From NCBI RefSeq assembly GCF_026212465.1, contig NC_080063.1, positions 1,242,501 to 1,306,500 of the forward strand: a DNA stretch of 64,000 nt, in the 5' to 3' direction. Both the position numbers and the translations under genes were made by a program. How positions within the stretch are numbered: position 1 is the stretch's first letter; each line of letters opens with the position of its first letter. Below, one piece after another: positions 14,311 through 27,559 of the stretch. Source of the DNA: Amaranthus tricolor (taxonomy: Eukaryota > Streptophyta > Magnoliopsida > Caryophyllales > Amaranthaceae). The notes beneath the pieces are model-generated. The model ran no database searches, was not told the DNA's origin, and saw only the letters and a program-made list of their open reading frames with translations.

Positions 14311-15170
14311 ATGAACATGAATCAATACTCATTGAAGAATGAACGATGAAGAATGAATAAGGATCAATGATCAATGAAGAATGAACAAGGATCAATGATC
14401 AATGAAGAATGAACGATGAAGAATGAACAAGGATTAATATATAATAATGAATGAACGATGAAGAATGAACAAGGATCAATGATCATTGAAGAATGAACGA
14501 TGAAGAATGAACAACGATCAATAATCAATAAACAATGAACAAGGATCAATCATCATTGAAGAATGAACGATGAAGAATGAACAAGGATCAATGATCAATG
14601 AATAATGAACGATGAAGAATGAACAAGGATCAATGATCAATGAAGAATGAACGATGAATAATGAAAAGGGATCAATGATCAATGAAGAATGAACGATGAA
14701 GAATGAACAAGGATCAATGATCAATGAAGAATGAATGATGAATAACGAACAAGGATCAATGATCATTGAAGAATGAACGATGAAGAATGAACAAGGATCA
14801 ATGATCAATGAAGAATGAACAATGAAGAATGAACAAGGATCAACGATCAATGAAGAATGAACGATGAAGAATGAACAAGGATCAATGATCAATGAAGAAT
14901 GAATGATGAATAATGAACAAGGATCAATGATCAATGAAGAATGAACGATGAAGAATGAAAAAGGATCAATGATACATGAAGAATGAACGATGAAGAATGA
15001 ACAAGAATCAATGATCATTGAAGAATGAACGATAAAGAATGAACAAGGATCATTGATCAATAATGAATGAACGATGAAGAATGAACAAGAATCAATGATC
15101 AATGAAGAATGAACGATGAATAACGAACAAGGATCAATGATCATTGAAGAATGAGCGATGAAGAATGAAC
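14311..15170. repeat. Transitional HOR segment between blocks A and B
   Basis: This segment contains the TATATA-bearing monomer near 14437 and a run of units that recur with the same order near 24.0-24.7, 25.7-26.4, 32.3-33.0 and 37.5-38.2 kb. It is not part of the local 1,873-bp tandem pair; similarity to the next copy begins only about 15170. It holds no non-repeat sequence. Confidence 0.8.
14431..14450. repeat. AT-rich variant monomer with TATATAATAA
   Basis: Here the usual gattaatgatcaat is altered to gattaatatataataatg, giving the only TATA-like element class I noticed. It recurs at about 24005, 25713, 32309 and 37479 at positions dictated by the HORs. Nothing downstream on either strand looks like a gene, so I annotate it as a repeat variant and not as a promoter. 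Confidence 0.85.
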
Positions 15171-18100
15171 AAGGATCAATGATCAATGAAGAATGAACGA
15201 TGAAGAAAGAACAAGGAGCATTGAACAATAATGAATCAACGATGAAGAATGAACAAGGATCAATGATCAATGAAGAATGAACGATGAAGAATGAACAAGG
15301 ATCAATGATCTAGGAAGAATGAACGATGAAGAATGAACAATGCTCAATGAACAATGACGAATGAACGATGAAGAATGAACAAGGATCAATGATCAATGAA
15401 GAATGAACGAAGAAGAATGAACAAGGATCAATGATCATTGAATAATGAACGATTAATAACAAACAAGGATAATTGATTATTGAAGAATGAACGATGAAGA
15501 ATGAACAAGGATCAATGATCAAAGAAGAATGAACGATGAACAATGAACAAGGATCAATGAGCAATGAAGAATGAACGATGAAGAATGAACGATGAAGAAT
15601 GAACAAGGATTAATGATCAATGAAGAATGAACGATGAAGAATGAACAAGGATCAACGATCAATGAAGAATGAATGATGAAGAATGAACAAGGATCAATGA
15701 TCAATGAAGAATGAACGATGAAGAATGAACAATGCTCAATGAACAATGACGAATGAACGATGAAGAATGAACAAGGATCAATGATCAATGAAGAATGAAC
15801 GAAGAAGAATGAACAAGGATCAATGATCATTGAATAATGAACGATGAATAACGAACAAGGACAATTGATCATTGAAGAATGAATGATAAATAATGAACAA
15901 GGATCAATGATCAAAGAAGAATGAACGATGAACAATGAACAAGGATCAATGAGCAATGAAGAATGAACGATGAAGAATGAACGATGAAGAATGAACAAGG
16001 ATCAAAGATCAATGAAGAATGAACGATGAAGAATGAACAAGGATCAACGATCAATGAAGAATGAATGATGAAGAATGAACAAGGATCAATGATCAATGAA
16101 GAATGAATGATGAAGAATGAACAAGGATAGATGATCAATGAAGAATGAACGATGAAGAATGAACAAGGATCAATGATACATGAAGAATGAACGATGAAGA
16201 ATGAACAAGGATCAATGATCAAAGAAGAATGAATGATGAAGAATGAACAAGGATCAATGATCAATGAAGAATGAACGATGAAGAATGAACAAGGATCAAT
16301 GATCAAATAAGAAAAAACGACGAAGAATAAACAAGGATCAATGATCAATGAAGAATGAACGATGAAGAATGAACAAGGATCAACGATCAATGAAGAATGA
16401 ACGATGAAGAATGAACAAGGATCAATGATCAAGGAAGAATGAACGATGAAGAATGAACAATGATACATAATCAATAAAGAATGAATGATGAAGAATGAAC
16501 AAGGATCATTGATCAATAATGAATGAATGATGAAGAATTAACAAGGATCAATGATCAATGAAGAATAAACGATGAAGAATGAACAAGGATCAATGATCAA
16601 TGAAGAATGAATGATGAAGAATGAACAAGGATCAATTATCAATGAAGAATGAATGATGAATAATGAACAAGGATCAATGATCAATGAAGATTTATCGATG
16701 AAGAATGAACAAGGATCAATGATCAATGAAGAATGAACGATGAAGAATGAACAAGTTTCAATGATCATTGAATGAACGATGAAGAATGAACAAGGATTAA
16801 TGATCAATGAAGAATGAATGATGAATAATGAACAAGGATCAATGATCAATGAAGAATGAACGATGAAGAATGAACAAGGATCAATGATACATGAAGAATG
16901 AAAGATGAAGAATGAAAAAGAATCAATCATCATTGAAGAATGAACAATAAAGAATGAACAAGGATCATTGATCAATAATGAATGAACGATGAAGAATGAA
17001 CAAGGATCAATGAACAATGAAGAATGCACGACGAAGAATGAACAAGGATCAATGATCAATGAAGAATGAACGATGAAGAAAGAACAAGGAGCATTGAACA
17101 ATAATGAATCAACGATGAAGAATGAACAAGGATCAATGATCAATGAAGAATGAACGATGAAGAATGAACAAGGATCAATGATCTAGGAAGAATGAACGAT
17201 GAAGAATGAACAATGCTCAATGAACAATGACGAATGAACGATGAAGAATGAACAAGGATCAATGATCAATAAAGAATGAACGAAGAAGAATGAACAAGGA
17301 TCAATGATCATTGAATAATGAACGATTAATAACAAACAAGGATAATTGATTATTGAAGAATGAACGATGAAGAATGAACAAGGATCAATGATCAAAGAAG
17401 AATGAACGATGAACAATGAACAAGGATCAATGAGCAATGAAGAATGAACGATGAAGAATGAACGATGAAGAATGAACAAGGATTAATGATCAATGAAGAA
17501 TGAACGATGAAGAATGAACAAGGATCAACGATCAATGAAGAATGAATGATGAAGAATGAACAAGGATCAATGATCAATGAAGAATGAACGATGAAGAATG
17601 AACAATGCTCAATGAACAATGACGAATGAACGATGAAGAATGAACAAGGATCAATGATCAATGAAGAATGAACGAAGAAGAATGAACAAGGATCAATGAT
17701 CATTGAATAATGAACGATGAATAACGAACAAGGACAATTGATCATTGAAGAATGAATGATAAAGAATGAACAAGGATCAATGATCAAAGAAGAATGAACG
17801 ATGAACAATGAACAAGGATCAATGAGCAATGAAGAATGAACGATGAAGAATGAACGATGAAGAATGAACAAGGATCAAAGATCAATGAAGAATGAACGAT
17901 GAAGAATGAACAAGGATCAACGATCAATGAAGAATGAATGATGAAGAATGAACAAGGATCAATGATCAATGAAGAATGAATGATGAAGAATGAACAAGGA
18001 TAGATGATCAATGAAGAATGAACGATGAAGAATGAACAAGGATCAATGATACATGAAGAATGAACGATGAAGAATGAACAAGGATCAATGATCAAAGAAG

Positions 18101-18916
18101 AATGAATGATGAAGAATGAACAAGGATCAATGATCAATGAAGAATGAACGATGAAGAATGAACAAGGATCAATGATCAAATAAGAAAAAACGACGAAGAA
18201 TAAACAAGGATCAATGATCAATGAAGAATGAACGATGAAGAATGAACAAGGATCAACGATCAATGAAGAATGAACGATGAAGAATGAACAAGGATCAATG
18301 ATCAAGGAAGAATGAACGATGAAGAATGAACAATGATACATAATCAATAAAGAATGAATGATGAAGAATGAAAAAGGATCATTGATCAATAATGAATGAA
18401 TGATGAAGAATTAACAAGGATCAATGATCAATGAAGAATAAACGATGAAGAATGAACAAGGATCAATGATCAATGAAGAATGAATGATGAAGAATGAACA
18501 AGGATCAATTATCAATGAAGAATGAATGATGAATAATGAACAAGGATCAATGATCAATGAAGATTTATCGATGAAGAATGAACAAGGATCAATGATCAAT
18601 GAAGAATGAACGATGAAGAATGAACAAGTTTCAATGATCATTGAATGAACGATGAAGAATGAACAAGGATTAATGATCAATGAAGAATGAATGATGAATA
18701 ATGAACAAGGATCAATGATCAATGAAGAATGAACGATGAAGAATGAACAAGGATCAATGATACATGAAGAATGAAAGATGAAGAATGAAAAAGAATCAAT
18801 CATCATTGAAGAATGAACAATAAAGAATGAACAAGGATCATTGATACTAAATGAATGAACGATGAAGAATGAACAAGGATCAATGAACAATGAAGAATGA
18901 ACGACGAAGAATGAAC
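15171..18916. repeat. HOR block B, two copies of a 1,873-bp unit
   Basis: Landmarks repeat at +1,873 bp: the tgatctagg variant near 15308 and 17181, the aagaaaaaacg variant near 16309 and 18182, and the 3-bp deletion at 16770 and 18643. Copies are about 15171-17043 and 17044-18916. The period is not a multiple of 7, but adding the one 3-bp deletion per unit gives 1,876 = 268 heptamers. Near 18,920 the order switches abruptly to block A-type monomers, marking a recombination junction. Confidence 0.87.
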
Positions 18917-21900
18917 AAGGATCAATGATCAATGAAGAATGAATGATGAAGAATGAACAAGGATCATTGATCAATAATGAATGAATGATGAAGAACGAAC
19001 AAGGATCAATGATCAATGAAGAATGAACGATGAAGAATGAACAAGTTTCAATGATCAATAAGGAATGAACGATGAAGAATGAACAAGGATTAATGATCAA
19101 TGAAGAATGAACGATGAAGAATGAACAAGGATAATTGATTAATGAACAATGAACGATGAAGAATGAAGAAGGATCAATGATCATTGAAGAATGAACGATG
19201 AAGAATGAACAAGGATCAATGATTAATGAACAATGAACGATGAAGAATGAACAAGGATCAATGATAAATGAAGAATGAACGATGAAGAATGAACAAGAAT
19301 CAATACTCATTGAAGAATGAACGATGAAGAATGAACAAGGATCAATGATCAATGAAGAATGAACAAGGATCAATGATCAATGAAGAATGAACGATGAAGA
19401 AAGAACAAGGATTAATGATCAATAAAGAATGAACGATGAAGAATGAACAAGGATCAATGATCATTGAAGAATGAACGATGAAGAATGAACAAGGATCAAT
19501 GATCAATGAAGAATGAATGATGAATAACGAACAAGGTTCAATGATCATTGAAGAATGAACGATGAAGAATGAACAAGGATCAATGATCAATGAAGAATGA
19601 ACAATGAAGAATGAACAAGGATCAACGATCAATGAAGAATGAACGATGAAGAATGAACAAGGATCAATGATCAATGAAGAATGAATGATGAATAATGAAC
19701 AAGGATCAATGATCAATGAAGAATGAACGATGAAGAATGAACAAGGATCAATGATACATGAAGAATGAACGATGAAGAATGAACAAGAATCAACGATCAT
19801 TGAAGAATGAACGATAAAGAATGAACAAGGATCATTGATCAATAATGAATGAACGATGAAGAATGAACAAGGATCAATGATCAATGAAGAATGAACGATG
19901 AATAACGAACAAGGATCAATGATCATTGAAGAATGAACGATGAAGAATGAACAAGGATCAATGATCAATGAAGAATGAACGACGAAGAAAGAACAAGGAG
20001 CATTGATCAATAATGAATGAACGAAGAAGAATGAACAAGGATCAATGATCAATGAAGAATGAACGAAGAAGAATGAACAAGGATCAAAGATCAATGAAGA
20101 ATGAACGATGAAGAATGAAGAATGAACAAGGATCAATGATCAATGAAGAATGAACGATGAAGAATGAACAAGGATCAACGATCAATGAAGAATGAACGAT
20201 GAAGAATGAACAAGGATCAATGATCAATGAAGAATGAACGATGAAGAAAGAACAAGGAGCATTGATCAATAATGAATCAACGATGAAGAATGAACAAGGA
20301 TCAATGATCAATGAAGAATGAACGATGAAGAACGAACAAGGATCAATGATCAAGGAAGAATGAACGATGAAGAATGATCAATGATTAATAATCAATCAAG
20401 AATGAACGATGAAGAATGAACAAGGATCATTGATCAATAATGAATGAATGATGAAGAACGAACAAGGATCAATGATCAATGAAGAATGAACGATGAAGAA
20501 TGAACAAGTTTCAATGATCAATAAGGAATGAACGATGAAGAATGAATAAGGATAAATGATCAATGAAGAATGAACGATGAAGAATGAACAAGGATAATTG
20601 ATCAATGAACAATGAACGATGAAGAATGAAGAACGATCAATGATCATTGAAGAATGAACGATGAAGAATTAACAAGGATCAATGATTAATGAACAATGAA
20701 CGATGAAGAATGAACAAGGATCAATGATAAATGAAGAATGAACGATGAAGAATGAACAAGAATCAATACTCATTGAAGAATGAACGATGAAGAATGAACA
20801 AGGATCAATGATCAATGAAGAATGAACAAGGATCAATGATCAATGAAGAATGAACGATGAAGAAAGAACAAGGATTAATGATCAATAAAGAATGAACGAT
20901 GAAGAATGAACAAGGATCAATGATCATTGAAGAATGAACGATGAAGAATGAACAAGGATCAATAATCAATGAAGAATGAACAAGAATCAATACTCATTGA
21001 AGAATGAATGATGAAGAATGAACAAGGATCAATGATCAATGAAGAATGAACGATGAAGAATGAACAAGGATCAATGATCAAATAAGAAAAAACGACGAAG
21101 AATAAACAAGGATCAATGATCAATGAAGAATGAACGATGAAGAATGAACAAGGATCAACGATCAATGAAGAATGAACGATGAAGAATGAACAAGGATCAA
21201 TGATCAAGGAAGAATGAACGATGAAGAATGAACAATGATACATAATCAATAAAGAATGAATGATGAAGAATGAACAAGGATCATTGATCAATAATGAATG
21301 AATGATGAAGAATTAACAAGGATCAATGATCAATGAAGAATAAACGATGAAGAATGAACAAGCATCAATGATCAATGAAGAATGAATGATGAAGAATGAA
21401 CAAGGATCAATTATCAATGAAGAATGAATGATGAATAATGAACAAGGATCAATGATCAATGAAGATTTATCGATGAAGAATGAACAAGGATCAATGATCA
21501 ATGAAGAATGAACGATGAAGAATGAACAAGTTTCAATGATCATTGAATGAACGATGAAGAATGAACAAGGATTAATGATCAATGAAGAATGAATGATGAA
21601 TAATGAACAAGGATCAATGATCAATGAAGAATGAACGATGAAGAATGAACAAGGATCAATGATACATGAAGAATGAAAGATGAAGAATGAAAAAGAATCA
21701 ATCATCATTGAAGAATGAACAATAAAGAATGAACAAGGATCATTGATCAATAATGAATGAACGATGAAGAATGAACAAGGATCAATGAACAATGAAGAAT
21801 GAACGACGAAGAATGAACAAGGATCAATGATCAATGAAGAATGAATGATGAAGAATGAACAAGGATCATTGATCAATAATGAATGAATGATGAAGAACGA

Positions 21901-23900
21901 ACAAGGATCAATGATCAATGAAGAATGAACGATGAAGAATGAACAAGTTTCAATGATCAATAAGGAATGAACGATGAAGAATGAACAAGGATTAATGATC
22001 AATGAAGAATGAACGATGAAGAATGAACAAGGATAATTGATTAATGAACAATGAACGATGAAGAATGAAGAAGGATCAATGATCATTGAAGAATGAACGA
22101 TGAAGAATGAACAAGGATCAATGATTAATGAACAATGAACGATGAAGAATGAACAAGGATCAATGATAAATGAAGAATGAACGATGAAGAATGAACAAGA
22201 ATCAATACTCATTGAAGAATGAACGATGAAGAATGAACAAGGATCAATGATCAATGAAGAATGAACAAGGATCAATGATCAATGAAGAATGAACGATGAA
22301 GAAAGAACAAGGATTAATGATCAATAAAGAATGAACGATGAAGAATGAACAAGGATCAATGATCATTGAAGAATGAACGATGAAGAATGAACAAGGATCA
22401 ATGATCAATGAAGAATGAATGATGAATAACGAACAAGGTTCAATGATCATTGAAGAATGAACGATGAAGAATGAACAAGGATCAATGATCAATGAAGAAT
22501 GAACAATGAAGAATGAACAAGGATCAACGATCAATGAAGAATGAACGATGAAGAATGAACAAGGATCAATGATCAATGAAGAATGAATGATGAATAATGA
22601 ACAAGGATCAATGATCAATGAAGAATGAACGATGAAGAATGAACAAGGATCAATGATACATGAAGAATGAACGATGAAGAATGAACAAGAATCAACGATC
22701 ATTGAAGAATGAACGATAAAGAATGAACAAGGATCATTGATCAATAATGAATGAACGATGAAGAATGAACAAGGATCAATGATCAATGAAGAATGAACGA
22801 TGAATAACGAACAAGGATCAATGATCATTGAAGAATGAACGATGAAGAATGAACAAGGATCAATGATCAATGAAGAATGAACGATGAAGAAAGAACAAGG
22901 AGCATTGATCAATAATGAATGAACGAAGAAGAATGAACAAGGATCAATGATCAATGAAGAATGAACGAAGAAGAATGAACAATGATCAAAGATCAATGAA
23001 GAATGAACGATGAAGAATGAAGAATGAACAAGGATCAATGATCAATGAAGAATGAACGATGAAGAATGAACAAGGATCAACGATCAATGAAGAATGAACG
23101 ATGAAGAATGAACAAGGATCAATGATCAATGAAGAATGAACGATGAAGAAAGAACAAGGAGCATTGATCAATAATGAATCAACGATGAAGAATGAACAAG
23201 GATCAATGATCAATGAAGAATGAACGATGAAGAACGAACAAGGATCAATGATCAAGGAAGAATGAACGATGAAGAATGATCAATGATTAATAATCAATCA
23301 AGAATGAACGATGAAGAATGAACAAGGATCATTGATCAATAATGAATGAATGATGAAGAACGAACAAGGATCAATGATCAATGAAGAATGAACGATGAAG
23401 AATGAACAAGTTTCAATGATCAATAAGGAATGAACGATGAAGAATGAATAAGGATAAATGATCAATGAAGAATGAACGATGAAGAATGAACAAGGATAAT
23501 TGATCAATGAACAATGAACGATGAAGAATGAAGAAGGATCAATGATCATTGAAGAATGAACGATGAAGAATTAACAAGGATCAATGATTAATGAACAATG
23601 AAAGATGAAGAATGAACAAGGATCAATGATAAATGAAGAATGAACGATGAAGAATGAACAAGAATCAATACTCATTGAAGAATGAACGATGAAGAATGAA
23701 CAAGGATCAATGATCAATGAAGAATGAACAAGGATCAATGATCAATGAAGAATGAACGATGAAGAAAGAACAAGGATTAATGATCAATAAAGAATGAACG
23801 ATGAAGAATGAACAAGGATCAATGATCATTGAAGAATGAACGATGAAGAATGAACAAGGATCAATAATCAATGAAGAATGAACAAGAATCAATACTCATT
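18097..23900. repeat. HOR block C, two copies of a 2,902-bp unit
   Basis: Copies at about 18097-20998 and 20999-23900 are colinear, and the first overlaps the tail of block B. The first part of each copy is block B-type, with the aagaaaaaacg variant near 18182 and 21084 and the 3-bp deletion at 18643 and 21545. The rest is block A-type sequence. The unit is thus a chimera of two older HORs that was then duplicated in tandem. Adding 3 bp makes 2,905 = 415 heptamers. A one-off scrambled monomer (gatactaaatg) near 18843 is absent from the second copy. Confidence 0.86.
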
Positions 23901-26655
23901 GAAGAATGAACGATGAAGAATGAATAAGGATCAATGATCAATGAAGAATGAACAAGGATCAATGATCAATGAAGAATGAACGATGAAGAATGAACAAGGA
24001 TTAATATATAATAATGAATGAACGATGAAGAATGAACAAGGATCAATGATCATTGAAGAATGAACGATGAAGAATGAACAACGATCAATAATCAATAAAC
24101 AATGAACAAGGATCAATCATCATTGAAGAATGAACGATGAAGAATGAACAAGGATCAATGATCAATGAATAATGAACGATGAAGAATGAACAAGGATCAA
24201 TGATCAATGAAGAATGAACGATGAATAATGAAAAGGGATCAATGATCAATGAAGAATGAACGATGAAGAATGAACAAGGATCAATGATCAATGAAGAATG
24301 AATGATGAATAACGAACAAGGATCAATGATCATTGAAGAATGAACGATGAAGAATGAACAAGGATCAATGATCAATGAAGAATGAACAATGAAGAATGAA
24401 CAAGGATCAACGATCAATGAAGAATGAACGATGAAGAATGAACAAGGATCAATGATCAATGAAGAATGAATGATGAATAATGAACAAGGATCAATGATCA
24501 ATGAAGAATGAACGATGAAGAATGAAAAAGGATCAATGATACATGAAGAATGAACGATGAAGAATGAACAAGAATCAATGATCATTGAAGAATGAACGAT
24601 AAAGAATGAACAAGGATCATTGATCAATAATGAATGAACGATGAAGAATGAACAAGAATCAATGATCAATGAAGAATGAACGATGAATAACGAACAAGGA
24701 TCAATGATCATTGAAGAATGAGCGATGAAGAATGAACAAGGATCAATGATCAATGAAGAATGAACGATGAAGAAAGAACAAGGAGTATTGAACAATAATG
24801 AATCAACGATGAAGAATGAACAAGGATCAATGATCAATGAAGAATGAACGATGAAGAATGAACAAGGATCAATGATCTAGGAAGAATGAACGATGAAGAA
24901 TGAACAATGCTCAATGAACAATGACGAATGAACGATGAAGAATGAACAAGGATCAATGATCAAGGAAGAATGAACGATGAAGAATGATCAATGATTAATA
25001 ATCAATCAAGAATGAACGATGAAGAATGAACAAGGATCATTGATCAATAATGAATGAATGATGAAGAACGAACAAGGATCAATGATCAATGAAGAATGAA
25101 CGATGAAGAATGAACAAGTTTCAATGATCAATAAGGAATGAACGATGAAGAATGAACAAGGATAAATGATCAATGAAGAATGAACGATGAAGAATGAACA
25201 AGGATAATTGATCAATGAACAATGAACGATGAAGAATGAAGAAGGATCAATGATCATTGAAGAATGAACGATGAAGAATTAACAAGGATCAATGATTAAT
25301 GAACAATGAACGATGAAGAATGAACAAGGATCAATGATAAATGAAGAATGAACGATGAAGAATGAACAAGAATCAATACTCATTGAAGAATGAACGATGA
25401 AGAATGAACAAGGATCAATGATCAATGAAGAATGAACAAGGATCAATGATCAATGAAGAATGAACGATGAAGAAAGAACAAGGATTAATGATCAATAAAG
25501 AATGAACGATGAAGAATGAACAAGGATCAATGATCATTGAAGAATGAACGATGAAGAATGAACAAGGATCAATAATCAATGAAGAATGAACAAGAATCAA
25601 TACTCATTGAAGAATGAACGATGAAGAATGAATAAGGATCAATGATCAATGAAGAATGAACAAGGATCAATGATCAATGAAGAATGAACGATGAAGAATG
25701 AACAAGGATTAATATATAATAATGAATGAACGAAGAAGAATGAACAAGGATCAATGATCATTGAAGAATGAACGATGAAGAATGAACAACGATCAATAAT
25801 CAATAAACAATGAACAAGGATCAATCATCATTGAAGAATGAACGATGAAGAATGAACAAGGATCAATGATCAATGAATAATGAACGATGAAGAATGAACA
25901 AGGATCAATGATCAATGAAGAATGAACGATGAATAATGAAAAGGGATCAATGATCAATGAAGAATGAACGATGAAGAATGAACAAGGATCAATGATCAAT
26001 GAAGAATGAATGATGAATAACGAACACGGATCAATGATCATTGAAGAATGAATGATGAAGAATGAACAAGGATCAATGATCAATGAAGAATGAACAATGA
26101 AGAATAAACAAGGATCAACGATCAATGAAGAATGAACGATGAAGAATGAACAAGGATCAATGATCAATGAAGAATGAATGATGAATAATGAACAAGGATC
26201 AATGATCAATGAAGAATGAACGATGAAGAATGAAAAAGGATCAATGATACATGAAGAATGAACGATGAAGAATGAACAAGAATCAATGATCATTGAAGAA
26301 TGAACGATAAAGAATGAACAAGGATCATTGATCAATAATGAATGAACGATGAAGAATGAACAAGAATCAATGATCAATGAAGAATGAACGATGAATAACG
26401 AACAAGGATCAATGATCATTGAAGAATGAGCGATGAAGAATGAACAAGGATCAATGATCAATGAAGAATGAACGATGAAGAAAGAACAAGGAGTATTGAA
26501 CAATAATGAATCAACGATGAAGAATGAACAAGGATCAATGATCAATGAAGAATGAACGATGAAGAATGAACAAGGATCAATGATCTAGGAAGAATGAACG
26601 ATGAAGAATGAACAATGCTCAATGAACAATGACGAATGAACGATGAAGAATGAAC
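23240..26655. repeat. HOR block D, two copies of a 1,708-bp unit
   Basis: Copies at about 23240-24947 and 24948-26655 share the TATATA-bearing monomer (about 24005 and 25713), the gagcgatg variant near 24720 and 26428, and tgatctagg near 24874 and 26582. The period is exactly 244 heptamers. The first copy grows seamlessly out of block C. The second continues into sequence colinear with block B. Confidence 0.86.
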
Positions 26656-27475
26656 AAGGATCAATGATCAATGAAGAATGAACGAAGAAGAATGAACAAG
26701 GATCAATGATCATTGAATAATGAACGATTAATAACAAACAAGGATAATTGATTATTGAAGAATGAACGATGAAGAATGAACAAGGATCAATGATCAAAGA
26801 AGAATGAACGATGAACAATGAACAAGGATCAATGAGCAATGAAGAATGAACGATGAAGAATGAACGATGAAGAATGAACAAGGATTAAAGATCAATGAAG
26901 AATGAACGATGAAGAATGAACAAGGATCAACGATCAATGAAGAATGAATGATGAAGAATGAACAAGGATCAATGATCAATGAAGAATGAACGATCAAGAA
27001 TGAACAATGCTCAATTAACAATAACGAATGAACGATGAAGAATGAACAAGGATCAATGATCAATGAAGAATGAACGAAGAAGAATGAACAAGGATCAATG
27101 ATCATTGAATAATGAACGATGAATAACGAACAAGGATAATTGATCATAGAAGAATGAATGATAAAGAATGAACAAGGATCAATGATCAAAGAAGAATGAA
27201 CGATGAACAATGAACAAGGATCAATGAGCAATGAAGAATGAACGATGAAGAATGAACGATGAAGAATGAACAAGGATCAAAGATCAATGAAGAATGAACG
27301 ATGAAGAATGAACAAGGATCAACGATCAATGAAGAATGAATGATGACGAATGAACAAGGATCAATGATCAATGAAGAATGAATGATGAAGAATGAACAAG
27401 GATAGATGATCAATGAAGAATGAACGATGAAGAATGAACAAGGATCAATGATACATGAAGAATGAACGATGAAGA
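24948..27475. repeat. Long-range duplicate of 13673-16200, offset 11,275 bp
   Basis: Landmarks across about 2.5 kb match at a constant offset of 11,275 bp with no net indel, including the TATATA monomer, the tgatctagg variant and the gattaataac variant near 15452 and 26727. The offset plus 9 bp is a multiple of 7, which matches the three 3-bp deletions lying between the copies (16770, 18643, 21545). It indicates that the B-D region was built by inserting or expanding HORs between two halves of an older duplication. Confidence 0.8.
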
Positions 27476-27559
27476 ATGAACAAGAATCAATGATCATTGA
27501 AGAATGAACGATGAAGAATGAACAAGGATCAACGATCAATGAAGAATGAACGATGAAGA

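Noticed and set aside
14431..14450. TATATA variant as a promoter
   Set aside because: No gene or other promoter element lies beside it, and it recurs only as part of copied HORs.
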